A DNA stretch of 64,000 nt from Sphingobacterium paludis (lineage in GTDB: Bacteria > Bacteroidota > Bacteroidia > Sphingobacteriales > Sphingobacteriaceae), in assembly GCF_004364125.1 (NCBI RefSeq), contig NZ_SNZV01000003.1:433991-497990 (forward strand), written 5' to 3'. The stretch's first letter is position 1. Each line of letters begins with the position of its first letter. The notes under the pieces were generated by a model. That model did not search any database. It worked only from the letters and a program-made list of their open reading frames with translations, and was not told the DNA's origin. Shown in pieces: positions 54,801 to 63,130 of the stretch. The position numbers and the translations under genes were made by a program.

Positions 54801-55498
54801 GGATCAAGTTTTTGATAACCGGTATTGGCCATTACGGTAACCTCTTCGAGGGCGGCCGTTTGCTCCTTCAGGATAAAGATCGGGCCAAGCTCGCTTGCTG
54901 GGGTGCCGCTCAGGTCGATTTGACGTACCTCATAGCCCAGATAACGGATTTCCAAAACAGCTTTTTGAGGTACACCTTCTAGAGAGAATACACCTTTGCC
55001 ATCTGATTTTGTTTGTAGGCTAGTGCCTTTTATGCGCACGGTAGCACCTGCAAGAGGACGTTGCTTGCTGTCAGTGACGATTCCGCTCAGGGTTCGCTCC
55101 TGCTGGTCATCGGTCACAATGATGGTGTTATTTTTCAAGATGAAACCTAATGGTTGTCCTTGAAAACAGAGTTGTAAAATGGTCTCCAGCTCGATTGCCG
55201 ATAGGTTTAGGCTACGTGGACTGAATTTTTTTAGTTGTTCCGGACGGATGACATAATCGTATCCGCTTTGCTTGCGCACTTGTTGCAAGATTTGTTCAAG
55301 GTTTGCATTTTCTACGTGGAGGTCAATCCTGTTCTGTCCGTGAAGAGCAGAAGCAGACTGCAGGAAGAACCCGAGCCATACGATGCATAGTAGTTGAAAT
55401 CGCATGATTAATCTGATTAGTAAGTTCGAAAAGAAGTGGGTGTTCGGAGGTACTGAACGATCCTTCAGCTTTTCTTTAGCTAAAAAATAATGGTACAT
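51860..55498 (-). CDS. SusC/RagA-type TonB-dependent transporter with STN domain
   Basis: About 1212 residues with start at 55498 ([20 protein letters not shown]); the alternative ATG at 55405 ([20 protein letters not shown]) starts directly at the signal peptide, and the open frame extends to 55576. After the signal come an STN signalling domain ([20 protein letters not shown]), a carboxypeptidase-like domain ([20 protein letters not shown]), the plug ([41 protein letters not shown]) and the 22-strand barrel ending YMFRLSVGF. The STN domain should contact the FecR protein encoded upstream, so uptake is coupled to sigma-factor control. The partner lipoprotein (SusD) follows by 12 bp. Confidence 0.95.
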   Translation of the reverse strand: [1212 protein letters not shown]

Positions 55499-55662
55499 TT
55501 GTTTGCTGATTTTTGGACATGAGCTTTCCTGCTGATTTCCGTAGGGCTCATGTAATTCATAATTATCTTGATCCAAGATGCTGTGTTCGAAAATCCTTAA
55601 CTAGGGGCGTGGCTGCGCTCCTAGTTTCTTTCCGAAAACACGTTAATAAGGTGAAAATGTGT

Positions 55663-56892
55663 TTACGGTATAACCATCAGCCTCCTTTCCCTATCATTTT
55701 GTTGTATGCTGAATTTTAGATTGGTTGTTGTTTCCAAGATCTCCAAAACTTCTTTTAAGCTTTTGCGGCGCGAAATGTTACTGATGTACCGTTGATCGCC
55801 CATAGGGCCCATGTAGTGTATATCGATAGCATACCAGCGGCTGATCTGGCTCATTATTTCCTGAATCGTTTCTCCATCGAAATAAAAGTCTCCAGATTTC
55901 CAAGCAAGTTCCTTATCAATATCCACCTCTTTAATATCTAGCTGCTTACCCACTTGCAAGGCCTGCTGTCCCGGTTTAAGCAGTAGAGGAGCAGGGCTTG
56001 TCGGAACAGATAGTGCGATCGAGCCTTCTTCTAGCGTGAAGCTATGTTTCTTGTCGTTGCGGTAGGCTTTTACATTGAATTTTGTACCTAGTACGTTCAC
56101 CGCTGCCGAACCGGCGTGTACCACAAATGTTTGATGTTCCCTACCACTGGAGCTTGGCGACGTTCTTTTAGTGACTTCAAAATAGGCTTCGCCTTCTAAG
56201 AAGACCTCCCTTTTTGATCCTTGGAAAGCAATCGGAAAGGTAAGCTTGCTATCCGCGTTGAGGGAGACTTTCGTGCCGTCTGCCAATAATACCTTGTATA
56301 CGCTCCCGGGCGGAACAATGATGGTATTGGTCGCTGTGCTCCCCTGCTGATTAGCTGTTTCGCCGGTTTTATAACTGATCTGCTCGCTGCTGCTCAGATC
56401 GATGTCAACCTGATGATCGCTACGGCTTTCTGCTTGCCCCAAATTGTTCAGATATACTTTCTCTCCGGAAGATAAAATCAATACCGCACCGTTTTCTGCG
56501 GCAGGAACATCAACCTTTGAATCTTTTATGCGGGTCGGTTCTGGGATGTTATTGCTCACTTGGGCTTCTGAAACTACCTTGTTTGTAGTTTGTTCAACCC
56601 GATTGAATGAAAAATAGTAGGCTGCAGTTCCAACGATTAATAACGAAGCTGCTATCGGGAGCCATTTTTTCCAAGACGGCAGTCTCTGTATTTTATGATC
56701 GCCTTGTAGCTCGAACCTTCCCCATACGTCTGCCAAATCTGCTTCCAGAGTCGCTTCGTCCAATTCCAGTTTCGGCAATTTGGATTTGTAATCAACGAAC
56801 CAAGCGTCAATAAGGGCTTCCTCCTCGGGTGAGCAGTCTCCATTTGCATAGCGCTGCAGGATCTCGGAATCTATGTTAAAGTGGCTCTTCAT
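55663..56892 (-). CDS. FecR-family anti-sigma factor
   Basis: 409 residues. The cytoplasmic N-terminus (MKSHFNIDSEILQRYANGDC, EEEALIDAWF) binds sigma. One membrane helix (WKKWLPIAASLLIVGTAAYY, about 73-93) follows. The periplasmic FecR domain has TNTIIVPPGSVYKVLLADGT, VSLNADSKLTFP and REVFLEGEAYFEV, and a C-terminal DUF4974 region ends LKFSIQQNDRERRLMV. It passes the signal from the STN domain of the SusC protein to the ECF sigma factor. It lies between the two genes in the standard order. Confidence 0.95.
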   Translation of the reverse strand: MKSHFNIDSEILQRYANGDCSPEEEALIDAWFVDYKSKLPKLELDEATLEADLADVWGRFELQGDHKIQRLPSWKKWLPIAASLLIVGTAAYYFSFNRVEQTTNKVVSEAQVSNNIPEPTRIKDSKVDVPAAENGAVLILSSGEKVYLNNLGQAESRSDHQVDIDLSSSEQISYKTGETANQQGSTATNTIIVPPGSVYKVLLADGTKVSLNADSKLTFPIAFQGSKREVFLEGEAYFEVTKRTSPSSSGREHQTFVVHAGSAAVNVLGTKFNVKAYRNDKKHSFTLEEGSIALSVPTSPAPLLLKPGQQALQVGKQLDIKEVDIDKELAWKSGDFYFDGETIQEIMSQISRWYAIDIHYMGPMGDQRYISNISRRKSLKEVLEILETTTNLKFSIQQNDRERRLMVIP

Positions 56893-56996
56893 ATTGTTCG
56901 TTATATAGATAGACAGTTAAGTGGAGTGATGGTCCTAGAAGAAAAATAATTATTTTTTAATATGTTGTTAACAATAGGACTTTTCGCAAACTGAGC

Positions 56997-57590
56997 TTAA
57001 TTTTTTGGCGGGAAGAAGGCTAAGAGAAAAAGCAGCTCAGGGAGTTTTGCCCGCAACAATTTCAGCGCATTGCTAATCTGGTTCTTAACCGTCTTTTCGC
57101 TAATGCCGAGCTTTTCTGCAATCTGTCGATGCGTCAAGTATGCCGTCCGGCTCAATTCAAAAATTGTCCGCATTTTTGGGGGCAACTGCGCGATCTCCTG
57201 CGCAATGATCTGCTGCAGTTGCTTTTCGCGAATGCTGTGGTCGGTGTCGGCAACATAACTATTAGCAAAACTGCTGAGGCTCTCCACATAGCGATCAGCA
57301 ACCTTACTGCGCGCAATATGGTTTATAAGTACATGTTTAACGGTTTGGTATAGATAGGCGGAAATATTAATATGCAGTGGCAGTTGGTTTCTGATGTCCC
57401 AAATTTTAGCGAAGACCTTTTGCAATACGTCTTTGGACTCTTCCCGATCATGGATAAAGTTGTAAGCGTGCGCATACAAGGCACCACTGTAACGCTGGTA
57501 AAGCATTGCAAAGGCCTGTTGGTCATCGTGGCGTATCAAGTCCATTAAAACCTCGTCCGACAATATCCCGTAATCGTTATTTTGCATCAC
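56997..57590 (-). CDS. FecI-like RNA polymerase ECF sigma factor
   Basis: 197 residues of the Bacteroidota sigma-70 'RpoE/FecI' type. Region 2: DDQQAFAMLYQRYSGALYAH and ESKDVLQKVFAKIWDIRNQL. Region 4: AQLPPKMRTIFELSRTAYLT followed by the helix-turn-helix THRQIAEKLGISEKTVKNQI. It should direct transcription of the downstream susC/susD pair in response to substrate, through FecR. The gene starts the minus-strand block; upstream is a 580-bp intergenic. Confidence 0.95.
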   Translation of the reverse strand: MMQNNDYGILSDEVLMDLIRHDDQQAFAMLYQRYSGALYAHAYNFIHDREESKDVLQKVFAKIWDIRNQLPLHINISAYLYQTVKHVLINHIARSKVADRYVESLSSFANSYVADTDHSIREKQLQQIIAQEIAQLPPKMRTIFELSRTAYLTHRQIAEKLGISEKTVKNQISNALKLLRAKLPELLFLLAFFPPKN

Positions 57591-58174
57591 ATCTATTTTC
57601 CATCTTGCGGCACGCGCAGGTCATCAATCTGTAGGGTTTTGATGATTTCACCATGAAAAGCACGCAAATATACCGTTTTATCAAAAAAAGTCTACAGGCG
57701 TTGCGAAAATATTACTTCCATACCGTCAAGTCGATGTGCCGAATTTTGTCAGAAGAAAGGGGAAGCCGAGAAAGGGAAGTGAAAAAGGCTATCCCATGAT
57801 GAGATAGACGTGGATGTCCGTCTGACGGTAAATCAGGTATGGCTAACGGAAAGTGAAGAGTATCTGACGGAAAATAAAGAGTATTTTACTGTCGGATGAA
57901 CTTCTATGACTAAGTCGGATAGATTACCCATAGGCTCGGAAACACCGGCCGACCTAAAGGGGATCTGTGGAGAGGGTACGAAGACTTGGCGTGGAGTAAC
58001 GCTATATTGGCCGATGTAAAGGCCGATTCACCGGGCATGTAAGCGAATTCGTCCGTAGGGTCAAAGAGGTTGTACATACCAGGGGAAGTAATGGTCTAGA
58101 TATAAGATGGTTTATCTTAAACCCCGTCCAAACCATCCGTATGATCGGATACTTTAGAAAGGATACGTGATGAC
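57591..58174. other. Intergenic, about 580 bp, degenerate
   Basis: No open frame of useful length. It should hold the promoter of the sigma-factor operon near 57600-57680 on the minus strand. A short minus-strand frame near 58080-57930 (MYNLFDPTDEFAYMPGES) has protein-like composition but is too short and unsupported to call. Otherwise nothing is seen. Confidence 0.45.
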
Positions 58175-58554
58175 TTGTATTTATTTATACATGGCTTAAC
58201 CCGCTGTTTGTTGTTGGGGCTGTGGCTCTTCGGAGCAAGTGCGAATTGTAAATACTGGCTCAGCTGCGGATCTTGGTATAACAATAGCGCGTTGTATACT
58301 TTTCGCTATCAACACGGTCGTTTTGAGCTGATCGGGTTTGACCATCAGGAGTTTCACCGTGCACCCGGTGAAAGCTCCGCTACGAGCATTAATTTTTCTA
58401 TCGGAAAAAAGAGCGAAACCAGTGGCGGCAATATGTTTGGAGATGAAGGAAACAAGCCGAAGACCACTTGGAGCACATTCAAAAAAGCCAGCTCTACGAG
58501 TTGGAACACTGCGATGAAAATACTTATTTCGAGCTGAGGCAAATACAGCGATGA
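58175..58554 (+). pseudogene. Remnant of a secreted protein gene, frameshifted
   Basis: Reading from about 58175, the frame carries GSWYNNSALYTFRYQHGRFE and GFDHQEFHRAPGESSATSIN, then TWSTFKK near 58490. The sense then continues in another frame as QLYELEHCDENTYFELRQIQR to a TGA at 58554. The pattern (FRYQxGRFELIGxDxQxFHRxxGE) resembles the C-terminus of a secreted Sphingobacteriaceae protein of unknown function. The N-terminal part is missing or unrelated, and a frameshift separates the last 25 codons. It is a decayed gene. Confidence 0.6.
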
Positions 58555-58627
58555 GCTGTATCGATCTAAGCCTGTCGCTTTCCATATCGCCCGTAATCGA
58601 GCGTCTCCATATAATCCAAATACACCC

Positions 58628-58738
58628 ATGAACACAAAAAATACGACCCTAGTCCATATGCTTTTCCTGCCAATCTGTGTGCTTTTCTTGTCCTGTCAAG
58701 AGCATAATAAAAAGTCTGCATGGCTGCAGACTTTATAA
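58628..58738 (+). pseudogene. Lipoprotein gene cut off after its signal peptide by the duplicated segment
   Basis: ATG at 58628 gives a good lipoprotein signal, MNTKNTTLVHMLFLPICVLF ending LSCQEHNKK (lipobox Cys). At 58711 the duplicated 1-kb segment begins, the frame runs through its edge hairpin and stops at 58738 after 36 codons. So the junction destroyed a lipoprotein gene. The rest of that gene is not found to the right of copy 2. Confidence 0.7.
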
Positions 58739-58799
58739 CTAAACTAAACAATGCAATGTCTCGCGACATGGCGATATTGAAACAAAAATCTTTATGCTA

Positions 58800-59225
58800 T
58801 TAGGGGTAGGTTGTTACCACCTTGCTTACTTTCCAGCTATCTTGTTCCTGATTTAAGGTGATGTAATCCACACGTGTGAAGTTTTCAAAGACCATGGTCG
58901 CTTTGGCCATGCAAGTTTTTCCAGTCTGATCGAGGATCTCATAGCTAGTCTTACAGTCAAAGTTTACGCCTTTGTGCGCTTTTAAGAAGGCGGTGTATTC
59001 GCCCTTGTTAAATGTGTCGTCGTTTGCACTGTTGCTGTACTGAAAATCATCCGCAAAAAGGAACTTGTTCAGCTCGATGCTGCCAAGGGTGGTTGCTTCC
59101 AGGTAGGTGCCTATAACCTTTGCAGATTCAACGTTCTTTAACGGATTGTTTTTCTCCGCTGCGAAAGAAGAGAATGAGCTGATCATGATGATGGCTGCTG
59201 CGATGGTTGTTAATGTCTTTTTCAT
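58800..59225 (-). CDS. NTF2-like / lumazine-binding-type secreted protein, copy 2
   Basis: 141 residues, identical in length to the gene at 40438-40863, with the signal peptide MKKTLTTIAAAIIMISSFSS. Only two residue differences are visible (Thr for Ile in KGEYTAF, Lys for Asn in KAHKGVNF). The frame is intact, so it could be expressed. The role is unknown; NTF2-like folds bind small ligands or act as enzymes. The upstream region is also duplicated, so regulation should be the same as copy 1. Confidence 0.85.
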   Translation of the reverse strand: MKKTLTTIAAAIIMISSFSSFAAEKNNPLKNVESAKVIGTYLEATTLGSIELNKFLFADDFQYSNSANDDTFNKGEYTAFLKAHKGVNFDCKTSYEILDQTGKTCMAKATMVFENFTRVDYITLNQEQDSWKVSKVVTTYP

Positions 59226-60104
59226 GGTAGTGCTATTTTTAATGTCTTTTAATATGTTATGTTATTATTTCCTATTTGATACCTCAAAAGTACAGTGCTG
59301 ATGCCTGCTGCTGAATACCTTTTAGATGGATTGCAGCTGTTTCTCGGTAAATGCAGAGCTTTGGTCGGTGAAATCTTTACCGATGTGCTTAACCACAACA
59401 CGGATCGCTTGCCATCTGTAAAGAAGGATGCAACAGCTTTGCCAGAAAACGTAAGTGATGGATCGTGAGGCCATTATGTTTTCGAGCGTTATTTTAGCTG
59501 TTCGATAACGAACAACAACATGTTCAGCATTGGACAAAAGGAATATTGGGAGGCACCAATACGGATTTTGGCACCATTTAGAAAATCAAAATGCTGAATT
59601 CAGCGCGGAGATATATTGATCATGTTTTCCATATGCGGATATCCCCCTAATGGGGTGTTAACAAAAAAATCCTGAAGCGGGGAGCTTCAGGATTTTTTAC
59701 TAACTAACCAATTATTAACCTAAATTATGAATACTAGCATAGTTCCAAATAGTGTGCCAACTCAGCAATGCATATAAAATTTCACATTCTTTAACACTCT
59801 CTTTAAATCGAGGTCTGATACGTTGCTACCAGGCTAAAGTGCCGTTATTTTTCGTGGGATGCCCGGTGGAAGTGCTTTTTTGATTTGTGGATCGATCTTG
59901 CTGCTATTGCTTATAGCGAGGACCTATCCATTTAGAATCCAGATTTGATGCTAAGGTAAAACTTTGTGCAGGATACCTTCAGTCTTTAGTTGCAGATATT
60001 TGCGGTTGGGGGTAAAAAGTAGGACCACCGCTAGTTCAATGAAAGACGAGTGCTAATCACCGTTTCGTTTGAAATGCATAACTTTACCGTAAAGCAATAT
60101 TGTT
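59226..60104. other. Upstream region of copy 2 and flank, no gene
   Basis: About 880 bp. To 59735 it is the duplicated upstream region and hairpin. From 59736 to 60104 I see only a short leader-like frame at the ATG of the copy junction (16 codons) and no credible gene. Confidence 0.5.
59663..59698. terminator. Strong hairpin terminator in duplicated segment, copy 2
   Basis: The same hairpin as 41301-41337: AAATCCTGAAGC, loop GGGGA, GCTTCAGGATTT, with A and T runs on either side. Confidence 0.85.
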
Positions 60105-60806
60105 GTGAATTTAATCGCGCATTTGGAGGAGTTTACGCTTTTGGAATGGATTCTTTTCAGTCTTCTTTCCAATATCGCGCTGTATCTATTTTCGATAGGG
60201 CTGTACATCGTTATCGATCAAACATGCGCAAAACAAAAAATACAAGACGAAGCGTTCCCAGTTACCCCATCAGACGTTTACCTCAGCCTATTGACTGTTG
60301 TTTTGAATACAGTTGTGATGTTAATCGCCGTATATTGTTGGAAAATAGGTTGGCTGGAATACAATGAATCCGCAACGCTAGCTGTTTCAATCGTGGAAAT
60401 TATCGGCATTGTCCTCGTTATGGATTTTTTGATGTTCGTATTTCATTATTTAGCGCATAGCCCAGGCCTATATCCGCTGTTACACTATAGGCATCACGAA
60501 CATAGCAGTACAAATTATTTGAGCCTGTTTGTTTTGCATCCTTTCGAAACCCTTGGTTTTGGCCTCATGATGATTACGGTATTTATATGCTACGATTTTT
60601 CGATTACTGCTATTGCAGCTTATGTATTTATCAATTTGGTATGGGGTACGATCGGTCATCTTAATCGAGAGTTTTTCCCAAAATGGGCCGATCGTCTCTA
60701 TGTAGGAACCACGAGATTTCATAATCAACATCATATAGATGAAAGGCATAATTTTGGTTTCTATACCTCCATCTGGGATCGCCTATTCCGAACGTTTAAA
60801 AGGTAA
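60105..60806 (+). CDS. Sterol desaturase / fatty acid hydroxylase family membrane protein
   Basis: About 233 residues with a GTG start at 60105; the exact start is uncertain. There are four hydrophobic segments (e.g. WILFSLLSNIALYLFSIGLY, SIVEIIGIVLVMDFLMFVFH). The di-iron histidine clusters are FHYLAHS, LHYRHHEHSSTNYLS and FHNQHHIDERHNFGF, in the usual order. It ends SIWDRLFRTFKR. It hydroxylates or desaturates a lipid; the substrate is unknown. It stands alone between the duplicated segment and the M56 gene. Confidence 0.9.
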   Translation: MNLIAHLEEFTLLEWILFSLLSNIALYLFSIGLYIVIDQTCAKQKIQDEAFPVTPSDVYLSLLTVVLNTVVMLIAVYCWKIGWLEYNESATLAVSIVEIIGIVLVMDFLMFVFHYLAHSPGLYPLLHYRHHEHSSTNYLSLFVLHPFETLGFGLMMITVFICYDFSITAIAAYVFINLVWGTIGHLNREFFPKWADRLYVGTTRFHNQHHIDERHNFGFYTSIWDRLFRTFKR

Positions 60807-60872
60807 AATTCCTTGCCGAACAAAAAAAGACGCATCAAGCGTCTCTTTCATGGTATCTGCGATGTGTAATCG

Positions 60873-62741
60873 TTATTTCGACAATTCTTTTGGTGTGGCA
60901 GGTTCCTCGAATTTTAGGTGTTTTTCATTGCGCTCTTTCCACTCGGGGGAATTATAGTATTCCGTTAATTTTTTCGCATTTTCTTCAATTTTTTGAATTT
61001 TTTCTTTCCATTCAGGAGAGTTGTAATATGCCGTGTGCTTTTGGGCTGTCTCTTCGATTTTTGCTATTTGGGCCTTCCACTCTGGCGAGTTGTAGTAGTC
61101 TTCTAGTTTCTTCGAATTTTTGACGACTTCCGCTATTTTAGCCTTCCACTCTGGTGAGTTATACTGTGCTTCTATCTTCTTGGTATGCTCTTCAATTTTA
61201 GCGATGTGCTGTTTCCATGCCGGGCTCTTGTAGTAATCTTCTACGCGCTTCGCATTTTCTTCGATTTTAGCAATATGCTGTTTCCATTCGGCACTCTTGT
61301 AGTAATCTTCTACACGCTTCGCATTTTCCTCAATTTTAGCAATGTGCTGTTTCCATTCCGGGCTGTTGTAGTAATCTTCTACACGCTTCGCGTTTTCCTC
61401 GATTTTGGCGATGTGACTCTTCCATTCCGTAGAATTGTAGTAATCTTCGATGCGTTTTGCATTGGCTTCGATTAGCACAATCTGTTCTTTCGATAACGGT
61501 GAAGGCTGGCGATCTTGCAAAGCCGTAGTGTTTTTGTCCCAGTCTTTTGTTTCTGGGTGATGCATGCCGTCAGGATCCGACACCCTCGTTCGGCTGCTGT
61601 CTACAGATTGCTCGTTCGTTTTCAAGCTGCCTTTCACGGTATCGCGCGCGCTTTCTGCCGACAACGCCTCCTGCTCGGAAAGCACTCCTTTATTCGTGTG
61701 GTGATTTGATACTAGGAGCTGCGATGGATCCTGATTTGATTTGCTTTCTTGAGGTGCTATCCAAGCGATGGTTCCTAATGCGATCACGCTCAGTAATAAA
61801 GCGAATAGATGCTGTTTTACGTTGATATAATTCTTTTCCATTTTGGTGATTCTTTGTATTCTGTGCAATAAATGATTTTTATGATTTCCGGTAGCAGCCA
61901 TGGTGTAGTTGGGCGATGCGGTGCCGCGAAGCAACTCGACCGACATAAGGGCTTGTGCGTAGGCGATAGGCGAAGGCACCCACTCGACAACGATATCGTC
62001 GCAAGCATGCTCTCGCTCTGTTTCGATATGTTTGGATAATAACCAAACGAAAGGGTTAAAGAACATAGCCGTTTCGACAAACACCTTCAGCAGATTGAAA
62101 AGATAGTCGTGCCGTTTGATATGCGCTAGCTCATGGATGAGAATGCTTTCAACTTGTTTAAGATCGAGATTGTTGGCGTAAGCGATGGGGAATAGGATAA
62201 TCGGCTTAAGGTGTCCCAATGTAAGCGGTACATCGACCTTCTCCGACAAATATAGCCTTATACTCTGTTGCAGTTTCAGCTTTCCGCACAGCGAAGCGAA
62301 TGTGTCCTGCCAGACAACCGGCACCTCATCTAGACCGCGCGTTTTTAGATAATGAAGTTTAGCGAAGCTGTTTGTAAAAATAATCAATTGGACAAAAAGG
62401 CCGACGACGTAAATCGAGCTGAACCATGGGAAAAGCGGTTCTAATCTATTTAAAAAGCTATTTGCATCGTTTTGGATAAACAGAGCGACGCTGTCACCAA
62501 GTTCTGCCACAGGTGTCGTTGCTCGAAAAGTGAAATCCAGGTAATGGATGAGCGTAGCTGCAAATGCTAAAAAAATCAACAATTGGGAAGAAACGGCCAG
62601 CGCATACTTATTCCGGGAGGACATCTTAGGCAGTACCATGTACACCGTGCATAAGATGCCGTAGATCAATATGCCCTGCCAGAGCGAATGCACAATGCTC
62701 CAGCCTAAGGCGTGCGTGATGTTTTGAAATAGACCATTCAT
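60873..62741 (-). CDS. BlaR1/MecR1-like M56 sensor with eight 23-residue repeats
   Basis: 622 residues. Residues 1-330 have the M56 form: membrane helices (LGWSIVHSLWQGILIYGILC), then the zinc motif ILIHELAHIKRHDYLFNLLK with HExxH and downstream ETEREHACDD. One more helix lies near residue 320 (QHLFALLLSVIALGTIAWIA). Instead of a beta-lactam sensor, the C-terminal part is a charged linker and eight repeats of IAKIEENAKRVEDYYNSPEWKQH type (60930-61481), predicted helical. The gene follows blaI by 3 bp. It probably senses an envelope signal and cleaves or controls BlaI; the signal is unknown. Confidence 0.88.
   Translation of the reverse strand: MNGLFQNITHALGWSIVHSLWQGILIYGILCTVYMVLPKMSSRNKYALAVSSQLLIFLAFAATLIHYLDFTFRATTPVAELGDSVALFIQNDANSFLNRLEPLFPWFSSIYVVGLFVQLIIFTNSFAKLHYLKTRGLDEVPVVWQDTFASLCGKLKLQQSIRLYLSEKVDVPLTLGHLKPIILFPIAYANNLDLKQVESILIHELAHIKRHDYLFNLLKVFVETAMFFNPFVWLLSKHIETEREHACDDIVVEWVPSPIAYAQALMSVELLRGTASPNYTMAATGNHKNHLLHRIQRITKMEKNYINVKQHLFALLLSVIALGTIAWIAPQESKSNQDPSQLLVSNHHTNKGVLSEQEALSAESARDTVKGSLKTNEQSVDSSRTRVSDPDGMHHPETKDWDKNTTALQDRQPSPLSKEQIVLIEANAKRIEDYYNSTEWKSHIAKIEENAKRVEDYYNSPEWKQHIAKIEENAKRVEDYYKSAEWKQHIAKIEENAKRVEDYYKSPAWKQHIAKIEEHTKKIEAQYNSPEWKAKIAEVVKNSKKLEDYYNSPEWKAQIAKIEETAQKHTAYYNSPEWKEKIQKIEENAKKLTEYYNSPEWKERNEKHLKFEEPATPKELSK
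60930..61481 (-). repeat. Eight tandem 69-bp coding repeats
   Basis: Eight units of 23 codons each inside the M56 gene. The consensus I-A-K-I-E-E-N-A-K-R-V-E-D-Y-Y-N-S-P-E-W-K-Q-H is kept best in units 2-4; units 5, 6 and 7 diverge most (IEAQYNSPEWKAK, AEVVKNSKKLEDYY, TAQKHTAYYNSPEW). The invariant part is YYxS-(P/A/T)-(E/A)-W-K, except that unit 5 has QYNS. Confidence 0.9.
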
Positions 62742-62744
62742 GAC

Positions 62745-63107
62745 TTATGAGTTTTCGAGGTTATCTAAATACGCTTTGATGATATCGATTTCTTCTTTGC
62801 TGGCTCGGTGGGTGCCTAATGCTTGCATCACCAAGCGCGCCGTTGATCCATTATACACGGCGTCTATCATTTTGTCAAGAAATTGATGTTGCGTTTGTTC
62901 TTTACTTAGCAAGGCTTTGTATACATGCGTTTTCGTGGAACTGTCCCGGCTCACCATACCTTTATCATGCATAATTTGCATTAATTTTAATGTGGTCGTA
63001 TAGCCCACATCTTTTCTATCTAATCGTTCATGCACATTTCTGACGCTGCACTGTCCCTCTGTCCAAAGAATTTGCAAGATCTCCATTTCACTGTCTGTCG
63101 GCTTCAT
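62745..63107 (-). CDS. BlaI/MecI-family transcriptional repressor
   Basis: 120 residues. The N-terminal winged helix is EMEILQILWTEGQCSVRNVH and LDRKDVGYTTTLKLMQIMHD (recognition helix). The C-terminal dimerisation helix includes FLDKMIDAVYNGSTARLVMQ. It is paired with the downstream M56 protease (3-bp gap) in the standard BlaI-BlaR order. Two identical inverted repeats just upstream of the start are its likely operators. The cleavage site of MecI types (Asn-Phe) is not obvious. Confidence 0.93.
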   Translation of the reverse strand: MKPTDSEMEILQILWTEGQCSVRNVHERLDRKDVGYTTTLKLMQIMHDKGMVSRDSSTKTHVYKALLSKEQTQHQFLDKMIDAVYNGSTARLVMQALGTHRASKEEIDIIKAYLDNLENS

Positions 63108-63114
63108 ATTTATC

Positions 63115-63130
63115 TACGAATTTGTTCGTA
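63115..63130. promoter_or_regulatory. BlaI operator candidate 1
   Basis: TACGAA-N4-TTCGTA, with flanking bases also paired (TCTACGAA / TTCGTAGA, 63113-63132). It is 8 bp upstream of the blaI start codon. Confidence 0.75.

Larger units (their letters stand above)
58711..59735. repeat. 1.03-kb duplicated segment, copy 2
   Basis: Near-identical, direct orientation, to 40344-41375 (about 18 kb apart). The left border interrupts a lipoprotein reading frame, which makes this the likely newer copy. It contains the NTF2-like gene, its upstream region and the right-hand hairpin. No transposase or terminal inverted repeats of an insertion sequence are visible, and no target duplication is obvious. Confidence 0.9.

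Noticed and set aside
60930..61481. Regular 69-bp repeats that could suggest a CRISPR array
   Set aside because: No variable spacers; the repeats are in frame within the M56 gene and encode a conserved peptide repeat.
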